Shown here: piece by piece, positions 1 to 4,381 of the stretch | Position numbering within the stretch: position 1 is the stretch's first letter | Layout: the number at the start of each line of letters is the position of its first letter | Source of the DNA: an uncultured Erysipelotrichaceae bacterium | GTDB taxonomy: Bacteria; Bacillota_I; Bacilli_A; RFN20; CAG-826 | DNA: 7,850 bases | Direction: 5' to 3' | NCBI GenBank assembly: GCA_902791085.1 | Contig: CADAUN010000060.1 | Span: forward strand, 1 to 7,850 | Notes under the pieces: generated by a model | What the model saw: only the letters and a program-made list of their open reading frames with translations | The model's database searches: none | Told to the model about the DNA's origin: nothing | Program-made: the position numbers and the translations under genes

Positions 1-381
1 TTTCCGATAAATGGAGTGCGCTTTCTTTCCGGTGGTGAAAACGGGAAGAAAATGTTCTTTTTGAATTTTCTCAATCGTATTCTTTGCTGCGACAACATGA
101 CGAATGCTGCTATCGCTGGAACCTATGATTTCACAAGATTCAATCGCGTCATAAAGAGCGATGTGGTGTCGAGTTAAGAACTTTTTTCGTTCCCCTATTC
201 CTTGAGGCACCTCTTCTTTCCATAGGCCAGCTAAGACGGCATAGAAGCGATTGGAGGGATGCATGTAATAAAATCCTGCCTCGCGAGATGCGACAGAGGG
301 CAAAGAACCAAGAATCAGCACTTTTGCTCCCATTGGCACGAATGGGGGTATCTCCTTGTGAGTTACCAAGATGGGCTTCAT
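1..381 (-). CDS. DNA-deoxyinosine / uracil-superfamily DNA glycosylase, 3' end missing
   Basis: This is a base-excision repair enzyme that would remove deaminated bases (hypoxanthine or uracil) from DNA. The 127 visible codons are open to the left edge, so the C-terminal part is outside the window. The protein begins MKPILVTHKEIPPF. Near residues 21-37 it shows the LILGSLPSVASREAGFY stretch, followed by MHPSNRFYAVL. Further on are HHIALYDAIESC and EIIGSSDSSIRHV, then TTGKKAHSIY at the edge. The order LGS-PS, FYY-HP-NRF, IALxD and GSSDxSI is what I know of the DNA-deoxyinosine glycosylase branch of the uracil-DNA glycosylase superfamily. The ATG at 381 is the only reasonable start, because in-frame TAA codons lie just upstream (about 10 nt). 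No Shine-Dalgarno is visible. The gene diverges from the feo operon and looks unrelated to it in function. The family assignment is firm; the exact substrate is inferred. Confidence 0.82.
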   Translation of the reverse strand, partial: MKPILVTHKEIPPFVPMGAKVLILGSLPSVASREAGFYYMHPSNRFYAVLAGLWKEEVPQGIGERKKFLTRHHIALYDAIESCEIIGSSDSSIRHVVAAKNTIEKIQKEHFLPVFTTGKKAHSIYRK

Positions 382-389
382 TGCTATTG

Positions 390-395
390 ATTATA
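390..395 (-). promoter_or_regulatory. -10 box for the glycosylase gene, probably leaderless transcript
   Basis: Read on the minus strand, 395-390 is a perfect TATAAT. Only eight bases separate it from the ATG at 381, so transcription would start at or within a base or two of the start codon, giving a leaderless or nearly leaderless mRNA. This agrees with the missing ribosome site. I see no convincing -35 hexamer at normal spacing. Confidence 0.45.
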
Positions 396-417
396 TATAG
401 ATTGTTTAGCAACATTG

Positions 418-431
418 TGAAAACGCTTTCG
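418..431 (+). promoter_or_regulatory. cre-like site (CcpA operator candidate)
   Basis: TGAAAACGCTTTCG matches the catabolite-responsive element consensus TGWAANCGNTNWCA at 13 of 14 positions; only the last base differs. It lies in the divergent region between the glycosylase gene and feo, about 22 bp upstream of the glycosylase -10 box. It abuts the first feo palindrome at 432-447. A single short match can arise by chance and no ccpA gene is visible here. Confidence 0.3.
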
Positions 432-447
432 GTTAAATAAGACTAAC
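432..447 (+). promoter_or_regulatory. Upstream metalloregulator box of the feo promoter (box A)
   Basis: GTTAAATAAGACTAAC is a palindrome with GTTA/TAAC outer arms, containing TTA-N7-CTAA. It sits just upstream of the -35 element of feo. Thirteen of 16 bases match the box at 3976-3991 read on the minus strand, upstream of the HMA gene. The arms resemble MntR/DtxR-type operators (known core TTAGGTTAACCTAA) and do not resemble Fur boxes. The binding protein is not in the window. Confidence 0.5.
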
Positions 448-454
448 TTTAATC

Positions 455-483
455 TTGAAAGCTTTTTTTAAATGTATGATACT
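455..483 (+). promoter_or_regulatory. Probable feo operon promoter
   Basis: TTGAAA at 455-460 matches a -35 box at 5 of 6 positions. A 17-bp spacer follows, then GATACT at 478-483, a 4-of-6 match to -10. Transcription would start near 490, leaving a leader of about 16 bases before the feoA start at 506. Metalloregulator-like boxes lie on both sides, at 432-447 and 486-504. TATGAT at 475-480 is an alternative -10 without a good -35. Confidence 0.45.
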
Positions 484-485
484 CA

Positions 486-504
486 TTAGTAAGGAAATAC
501 TAAC
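486..504 (+). promoter_or_regulatory. Downstream metalloregulator box of feo, spanning start site and ribosome site (box D)
   Basis: Positions 486-503 form a perfect 6-bp inverted repeat, TTAGTA-AGGAAA-TACTAA. Within it, 489-504 matches 13 of 16 bases of the box just downstream of the HMA gene's -10 (3928-3943, minus strand). It begins only a few bases after the proposed -10, so a bound repressor would block polymerase. The central AAGGA is also the ribosome site of feoA1, so as RNA the site would lie in the loop of a six-pair hairpin. Confidence 0.5.
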
Positions 505-505
505 T

Positions 506-724
506 ATGCCAATTTTATTAGCGCCAATCGATACGGATCTCACGATTCATCAAGTTTACGGAAGCGACAAAACCATTCAGCATCTCCGTGAAATGGGCAT
601 CGTTCCTGCCATGCATTGCCGTTTGCTCTCTAAAGAGCCGAGCGGTGTCATTTTGCGGGTGGGAGAAAGTCGTTTAGCGTTAGATCATAATTTGGCAAAG
701 GCTATTTCCGTCATCGTTGCATAG
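506..724 (+). CDS. feoA: FeoA family protein, first copy (ferrous iron transport)
   Basis: This is a 72-residue cytoplasmic SH3-like FeoA domain thought to bind FeoB and tune its GTP-driven Fe2+ import. Typical FeoA features are HLREMGIVPAMHCRLLSKEPSGVILRV-type spacing: LREMGI at residues 27-32, then the strand pair ending in GVILRVGESRLAL. A full-length single-domain FeoA is about 75 residues, so this is complete. I start it at ATG 506, with AAGGA at 491-495 ten bases upstream. The frame also opens at TTG 455, but that would add 17 residues unlike FeoA, and the TTG falls in the proposed -35 box. It is first in the operon, 18 bp before the second FeoA. It is more divergent than the second copy: the usual glycine/proline turn reads GIVPAMH instead of GxxPGxx. 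Confidence 0.85.
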   Translation: MPILLAPIDTDLTIHQVYGSDKTIQHLREMGIVPAMHCRLLSKEPSGVILRVGESRLALDHNLAKAISVIVA

Positions 725-742
725 GCAGAAGGAGGTTTTCAA

Positions 743-1063
743 ATGTCGGAAAACGACAAAATTCAAAGCCAAAATCCCCCAGAAATCACTTACCGATTGG
801 GAGATGAGGCAGCCTTGAATGCAATTCGAATTGGCATGAGCGGCGTCATTGTTCGCGTGGAAGGAGAAGGACGGGTTAAACGTCGCCTTTTTGACATGGG
901 GCTTACGCCAGGTGCAGAGGTTTTTCTCAGAAAAAAAGCACCTTTAGGCGACCCTTTGGAAATCACGTTACGCGGTTATGAACTGACGTTACGCAAGGAC
1001 GAAGCGTCCCATGTGATTCTCAAAATCACAGACCTATCCGCTACAGATGAGGAGATATCATGA
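743..1063 (+). CDS. feoA: FeoA family protein, second copy, with N-terminal extension
   Basis: This is a 106-residue FeoA with a clear C-terminal SH3-like core. It has VEGEGRVKRRLFDMGLTPG at about residues 39-57, then AEVFLRKKAPLGDPLEITLRGYELTLRKDEA. The RRLFDMGLTPG and APLGDPxE(I)xLRGYxLxLR motifs are the classic FeoA signature. About 30 polar residues precede the core (MSENDKIQSQNPPEITYRLG), which ordinary FeoA lacks; their role is unknown. The start is well set by AGAAGGAGG at 728-735, seven bases before ATG 743. Its stop overlaps the feoB start (ATGA, 1060-1063), so translation of the two is probably coupled. Having two unlike FeoA proteins before one FeoB suggests they bind FeoB at different sites or states; this is inference. 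Confidence 0.9.
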   Translation: MSENDKIQSQNPPEITYRLGDEAALNAIRIGMSGVIVRVEGEGRVKRRLFDMGLTPGAEVFLRKKAPLGDPLEITLRGYELTLRKDEASHVILKITDLSATDEEIS

Positions 1064-3375
1064 GTAACGAAAAACGAATTCGAATTGCCCTGGCGGGAAA
1101 CCCCAACAGTGGCAAAACCACTCTTTTTAATTCGTTGACCGGCAGCACGGCATACGTAGGGAACTGGCCTGGCGTCACCGTTGAAAAACGAAGCGGCATT
1201 TACAAAAACAAGAAACGCGGCTACGAAATTGAGGTGGTTGACCTTCCTGGCATCTATTCGATGTCGCCTTATACGCCCGAAGAAGTCATTTCTCGGAATT
1301 ACGTATTGGAAGAAAAACCGGACGTTGTCGTCAACATTATCGATGCCACCAACTTAGAACGGAATTTGTATCTGACCACCCAATTAATGGAAATGGATGT
1401 TCCGATTGTCGTGGCATTAAACATGATGGATGCTTTGGAAGAAAACGGGCAAACCATTGATTCCAAAGACCTTTCTAAGGCATTGGGCTTGCCTGTGGTT
1501 GAAATCTCTGCCTTACGTAATCGCAATCTCGACGACTTAATGGATGCCGTCGAAAAAGCAGCCAAAACCTCGCGCGAGGGCATCTCTTTTTGGGCAAAAG
1601 GCGAAGATAAAGACAAAATCGAAAAAGCCAAAGCGTGTTATCAAAGCAATAACGTTTCTAATCCTTTGTTCCATGCCGTAAAAGCGTTGGAAGGCGATGA
1701 GCTAGAAAACAAACAATTCCCTGGCATTTACGAATCGATTCAAAAAATCTCTCCCGAAACGGAGCGTTTTGAATCAGAGAGCGCGGATGAACGTTATCAA
1801 TTTATCACCGCCAAGCTCTCTATTTACCGAAAAGGCGCGCCAAAGCATGAAAAGAAAAAGCTTTCCCGTTCTGATAAGATTGACAAAATTTTAACCAATA
1901 AGTGGGCTGCTATCCCGATCATGCTTGTTATTCTTTTCCTCATCTTCCATATCGTCTTTGCAGGCGATCTCTTCTATATGCACGCCATGGGATTGTCGCT
2001 AGAAGATTATCCTGGCTTTATCTCTTTTGGCTTTGGCGAAGTGGATGAGGCGGGCGAAGCCATCTTATATCAGCCTTTCGCAGGACTTTTCTATGATGCG
2101 GATGGAATTGTTTCTATTGGCGAATTCCTTCATCGACTAGCCGGCGACAATGAGACCGGCATTCTTGGCTGCATTTGCTTAGGAATCAAAGCCATTATGG
2201 TCAACGGAGGCGCGCCTGATTGGGTGATCGGCTTCATTTATGACGGCGTATTGAACGGCATTGCTGCGGTCTTAGGCTTTTTACCACAAATTCTTTTATT
2301 GTTCTTTTTCTTCTCCATTTTGGAAGACTCTGGATATATGGCACGTATTGCCTTTGTCTTAGATCGTATCTTCCGTCGCTTTGGGGTCTCCGGCCGCGCT
2401 TTCTTACCAATGATTATGGGCTTTGGCTGCGGTGTCCCCGCGATGATTAATACCCGCACTCTAGCATCTGACAAAGAAAGAACCAAAACCATTCGTGTGA
2501 TTCCCTTCTTTACTTGCGGGGCAAAAGCTGAATTCTTGGTGGCCATTGCTGCCGCGGTGGCAGTTGTTGCCAATTTCGATGCCGGCGCTTTCACATTCTT
2601 GATTTATTTGCTTGGCGTCGTTGTGGCGTTAGTTTCTGTCGTTACGATGAATCAAACCACACAACGCGAAGCGGTGCCTCCTTTTATCATGGAGTTGCCG
2701 GCATATCATTTGCCACAATTCCATGCGCTTATGATCCATGTTTGGGATAAAGCGAAACACTTTGTTAAGAAAGCCTTCACCATCATCTTTGTTTCTACGG
2801 TGATTGTCTGGGCTTTCACCAGTTTCTCTTGGAAATGGGAATTCATTCCGGACAGCGATACTTTGACAGAAGCGGACTCCATCTTAGCGAATCTCTCGAT
2901 GCTCATTCAGCCGTTATTCACCCCGATGGGATTTGGATACAATTCCGGTGCTTTAATGCAATATGGCTGGGTTTATACCGCTGCTTCTATCCAAGGTATT
3001 GTGGCCAAAGAGGCTGTCACTTCTACCATCGAACAATTGGCCGTCACCATCGGCGGAGCCAATGCCGGTTTCGAAGATATCGTTATGATGACAGGGATTG
3101 GTGCGCCAGAATTGACCGCCTTTGCTGTGTTCAATATGTTGACCATTCCTTGTTTTGCTTCGGTGGCTACTGCTAAGAGCGAATTGGCAAACCGCAAAGC
3201 CTATCTAGGAACGATCTTCTTCTGGCTTGGCACAAGCTATGTGATGGGTTGCTTAACCTTTGTTACCTTAAAGTGGGTATGGACGTTGGCAATCACTTTG
3301 CCTGTGATTGCTTGTGCTTTTGTCGGCCTCTACTTCTACAACCGTCATATGAACCATAAGGAGGCAACCGCTTAA
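1060..3375 (+). CDS. feoB: FeoB, Fe2+ transporter with N-terminal G domain
   Basis: This 771-residue membrane protein imports ferrous iron, powered or gated by its cytoplasmic GTPase domain. The G domain shows G1 GNPNSGKT at 13-20, the VGNWPGVTVE region (G2) at 33-42, G3 DLPG at 61-64, G4 NMMD at 121-124 and G5 SAL at 150-152. A helical linker follows to about 280 and the first membrane helix is near 283-300. The gate-type repeats include GYMAR at 425-429, GFGCGVPAMINTRT at 454-467 (Cys457), PFFTCGAK at 482-489 (Cys486), MELPAYHLPQ at 544-553, GIVAKEAV at 647-654 and TIPCFASVATAK at 695-706 (Cys698). An acidic loop of about 85 residues sits between the first helix and the next (about 301-385). 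One conserved stretch is unusual: the ARLP/AKLP usually following the second Cys reads AKAE here. GAGGAG at 1050-1055 lies upstream of ATG 1060. Length and motifs are complete. Confidence 0.97.
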   Translation: MSNEKRIRIALAGNPNSGKTTLFNSLTGSTAYVGNWPGVTVEKRSGIYKNKKRGYEIEVVDLPGIYSMSPYTPEEVISRNYVLEEKPDVVVNIIDATNLERNLYLTTQLMEMDVPIVVALNMMDALEENGQTIDSKDLSKALGLPVVEISALRNRNLDDLMDAVEKAAKTSREGISFWAKGEDKDKIEKAKACYQSNNVSNPLFHAVKALEGDELENKQFPGIYESIQKISPETERFESESADERYQFITAKLSIYRKGAPKHEKKKLSRSDKIDKILTNKWAAIPIMLVILFLIFHIVFAGDLFYMHAMGLSLEDYPGFISFGFGEVDEAGEAILYQPFAGLFYDADGIVSIGEFLHRLAGDNETGILGCICLGIKAIMVNGGAPDWVIGFIYDGVLNGIAAVLGFLPQILLLFFFFSILEDSGYMARIAFVLDRIFRRFGVSGRAFLPMIMGFGCGVPAMINTRTLASDKERTKTIRVIPFFTCGAKAEFLVAIAAAVAVVANFDAGAFTFLIYLLGVVVALVSVVTMNQTTQREAVPPFIMELPAYHLPQFHALMIHVWDKAKHFVKKAFTIIFVSTVIVWAFTSFSWKWEFIPDSDTLTEADSILANLSMLIQPLFTPMGFGYNSGALMQYGWVYTAASIQGIVAKEAVTSTIEQLAVTIGGANAGFEDIVMMTGIGAPELTAFAVFNMLTIPCFASVATAKSELANRKAYLGTIFFWLGTSYVMGCLTFVTLKWVWTLAITLPVIACAFVGLYFYNRHMNHKEATA

Positions 3376-3393
3376 AGCGGCTAATCCTTATGG
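3354..3393 (+). promoter_or_regulatory. Nested inverted repeat coupling feoB to the next gene
   Basis: CCATAAGGA at 3354-3362 pairs perfectly with TCCTTATGG at 3385-3393. Inside, CCGCTT at 3368-3373 pairs with AAGCGG at 3375-3380 (five pairs with a three-base loop as RNA). The structure holds the feoB stop (3373-3375), an AAGGAGG at 3358-3364 and the AUG of the next gene (3390-3392). It has no U tract, so it is not a terminator. Ribosomes finishing feoB would open it and expose the AUG. Confidence 0.55.
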
Positions 3394-3608
3394 CTTGGTA
3401 TGTTTATCTCCTCTTATCTATATTCTTCCTTGGCTTTATCGGCGTGATGATTTATTGGATTTCTCTAAAACGCCACGGGCGAAAGATTTTAGATGACGAG
3501 TGCCATATGTCTAAGAAAGATTTGGTGCGGTTATATCGAATCCGCAAAAAAGCGGAGATGAAAGCCAAGGCAAGGACAGCTTCTAATTCATCAAGCGAAA
3601 ACGATTAA
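3390..3608 (+). CDS. Small single-pass membrane protein following FeoB
   Basis: This is a 72-residue protein of unrecognised family. Residues 3-26 (WYVYLLLSIFFLGFIGVMIYWISL) are one hydrophobic helix. A basic, lysine- and arginine-rich cytoplasmic-type tail follows, containing one cysteine (DDECH, residue 38) and KKDLVRLYRIRKKAEMKAKAR, which should be helical. It lies 14 bases after the feoB stop and before the terminator, where Firmicutes often carry the FeoB-associated Cys-rich membrane protein. This one lacks the cysteine cluster, so it may be an analogue and not a member. No other start is available in frame before the helix; ATG 3390 has no Shine-Dalgarno at normal distance and lies in the stem of a hairpin, so translational coupling to feoB is likely. 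A role in assembling or regulating FeoB is inferred from position only. Confidence 0.75.
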   Translation: MAWYVYLLLSIFFLGFIGVMIYWISLKRHGRKILDDECHMSKKDLVRLYRIRKKAEMKAKARTASNSSSEND

Positions 3609-3620
3609 AACGAAAGAAAC

Positions 3621-3648
3621 AGGCAGGTTTTCCTGCCTTTTTCTTTAT
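3621..3648 (+). terminator. Intrinsic terminator of the feo operon, shared with the convergent HMA gene
   Basis: AGGCAGG at 3621-3627, loop TTTT, and CCTGCCT at 3632-3638 form a seven-pair stem followed by TTTTCTTT. It lies 12 bases after the stop at 3608. Read on the minus strand the same stem is followed by GTTTCTTTCGTTTT, so it can also end the HMA transcript, whose stop is at 3645. Confidence 0.88.
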
Positions 3649-3926
3649 TTGTGAGAGAAATGAAGAAAAGAGAATAGCGATTTCTTCGTATAAGGTTTTT
3701 CTTCTTGTTCTAACACGCGGTAGCCTTGAGAAGTAATCGCATGGATAATGGCTTCACGCTTGGTATCCTCATCCATAACAATGCAAACTCGATTTTTTCG
3801 ATAGGAAGAATTCGCCTTATGAACGCCTTTCACTTGACGCACAACATGGTTCACATGTTCCTCACACATAGGGCAACGCATCCCGTCTAATTTTAATTGA
3901 TATTCTACCTGTGATTTCTTTTCCAT
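3645..3926 (-). CDS. HMA-domain metal-binding protein (GMxCxxC)
   Basis: This 93-residue soluble protein has a heavy-metal-associated (ferredoxin-fold) domain at about residues 7-72. The metal-binding loop is GMRCPMC at 15-21, with Cys18 and Cys21. EEHVNHVVRQVKGV follows as the first helix, then a strand pair, and AIIHAITSQGYRV as the second helix and last strand. This is the layout of CopZ-like chaperones and of P-type ATPase N-domains. A basic tail of about 20 residues (YTKKSLFSFLHFSHK) is extra. The family normally binds Cu+ or other soft metals, but no copper exporter or CopY-type box (TACAnnTGTA) is visible. The promoter carries the same boxes as feo, so an iron-linked role is possible. 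The ribosome site is weak: an AGG about 11 bases upstream of the ATG at 3926, inside box C. The metal carried cannot be read from sequence. Confidence 0.85.
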   Translation of the reverse strand: MEKKSQVEYQLKLDGMRCPMCEEHVNHVVRQVKGVHKANSSYRKNRVCIVMDEDTKREAIIHAITSQGYRVLEQEEKPYTKKSLFSFLHFSHK

Positions 3927-3927
3927 A

Positions 3928-3943
3928 ATTAGTATTACCTAAC
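3928..3943 (-). promoter_or_regulatory. Downstream metalloregulator box of the HMA gene (box C)
   Basis: On the minus strand this reads GTTAGGTAATACTAAT, containing TTAG-N6-CTAA, the layout of the MntR/DtxR-type core TTAGGTTAACCTAA. It lies seven bases after the -10 box and one base before the start codon, so it covers the start site and leader. It matches the feo box at 489-504 in 13 of 16 bases. Confidence 0.5.
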
Positions 3944-3950
3944 CATTTTT

Positions 3951-3980
3951 ATTATATTGCTGTCTATAATTTTATGTTAG
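3951..3980 (-). promoter_or_regulatory. Promoter of the HMA gene
   Basis: On the minus strand 3956-3951 is a perfect TATAAT. An 18-bp spacer away, 3980-3975 reads CTAACA, a 4-of-6 match to -35. The -35 lies almost wholly inside box B (3976-3991). Transcription would begin near 3945-3943, leaving a leader under 20 bases. Confidence 0.6.
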
Positions 3981-3991
3981 TTGCATTTAAC
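3976..3991 (-). promoter_or_regulatory. Upstream metalloregulator box of the HMA gene (box B)
   Basis: On the minus strand this reads GTTAAATGCAACTAAC, a palindrome with GTTA/TAAC arms. It differs from the feo upstream box (432-447) only at three central bases. It overlaps the -35 region, where a bound repressor would block polymerase. Confidence 0.5.
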
Positions 3992-4147
3992 TTTAAGAAC
4001 TAAAAATCGGTCAAAAAATATTTCATTGTCATCTTTTCAAACTCGCTTTCCCAAAAATGTCTATATTCCCTTAACAAAGAAAAGAAACGTAAAAACGTTA
4101 CTATGGTCAACGTCAAGAATTCGTCCTGTACAAGTCAAAAAACACGC
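3992..4147. other. Gene-free spacer
   Basis: No credible coding region is seen on either strand. The only structure I noticed is a short inverted repeat, AACGT-AAAA-ACGTT, at 4086-4099. The rightmost bases are upstream of the -10 box at 4148. TGTACA at 4127-4132 is a 4-of-6 match to -35 but has only 15 bp of spacing. Confidence 0.5.
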
Positions 4148-4153
4148 TATAAT
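4148..4153 (+). promoter_or_regulatory. -10 box of the putative non-coding RNA
   Basis: TATAAT is a perfect match, predicting a start near 4158-4161. The structured region begins right there (hairpin from 4160). The -35 is poor, so the hexamer is only moderate support on its own in AT-rich DNA. Confidence 0.5.
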
Positions 4154-4157
4154 AAAG

Positions 4158-4381
4158 ACGCTGGGTAACAGCCACCAGACAGGAAGCATGTTCCCCTACA
4201 ACTCACATTATCGGTGTCCTGACGGGAGACCCCTGTGTTGAAAGCCTGACCGCGATGTTTTGTGGATTCAGGAATCCTAATGGGCGACCATGGATACCAC
4301 CTCTCTCTCAGAGGAAACGAAATATTCCTGCTGGCGAAACAAATCAGTAAGACGACCTTTTGGGGTCGTCTTTTCATTTTT
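4158..4381 (+). ncRNA. Structured non-coding RNA of unassigned family (6S RNA considered)
   Basis: About 220 bases lie between a perfect -10 box and an intrinsic terminator, with no credible protein. Base pairing seen by eye includes a 5' hairpin GCTG-GGTAA-CAGC at 4160-4172 and a long-range helix of 4175-4185 with 4325-4334 (10 pairs, one bulge). An apical arm at 4199-4240 pairs CAA/TTG, CACA/TGTG and GGTGTCC/GGAGACC with one G-G mismatch. Three 3' hairpins follow: GGATT-CAGG-AATCC at 4264-4277, ATGG-GCGA-CCAT at 4280-4291 (a GNRA loop) and CCTCT-ctctc-AGAGG at 4300-4314. It is more GC-rich than the spacer before it. Size, stand-alone location and paired ends would suit 6S RNA, but the branching is unlike the simple 6S rod. 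It does not show tmRNA, RNase P or SRP signatures. The downstream gene is convergent, so it is not a riboswitch leader on this strand. Confidence 0.6.
4349..4381 (+). terminator. Intrinsic terminator of the putative RNA
   Basis: AAGACGACC at 4349-4357, loop TTTTGG and GGTCGTCTT at 4364-4372 form a nine-pair stem; TTTTCATTTTT at 4371-4381 is the tail. The tail overlaps the last codons of the convergent gene (stop at 4374-4376). On the minus strand the stem is followed by few T's, so it would end that transcript less well. Confidence 0.8.

Noticed and set aside
149..415. Minus-strand open frame of 88 codons starting at 415
   Set aside because: It overlaps the recognisable glycosylase in another frame and shows no family features.
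432..504. Fur box upstream of feo
   Set aside because: The sites have TTAG/CTAA arms, not GATAAT/ATTATC hexamers.
455..505. Longer feoA1 start at TTG 455
   Set aside because: The added residues are unlike FeoA, the TTG lies in the likely -35 box, and ATG 506 has a good ribosome site.
1299..3197. Open frames inside feoB (1299-1631, 2238-2594, 2706-2906 and 2973-3197 minus; 2829-3176 plus)
   Set aside because: All are shadows of the strongly conserved FeoB frame.
3981..4241. Plus-strand open frame of 86 codons
   Set aside because: No ribosome site and an unlikely composition; it runs through the spacer and into the structured RNA.
4147..4377. Minus-strand open frame of 76 codons opposite the RNA
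   Set aside because: No ribosome site, no family resemblance, and its codons coincide with the RNA hairpins.
4158..4381. tmRNA, RNase P RNA, SRP RNA or T-box/riboswitch
   Set aside because: No CCA end or tag frame, no RNase P core, no GGAAGGAAGCAGC-type SRP loop, no T-box GGTGGnACCGCG, and no same-strand gene downstream.
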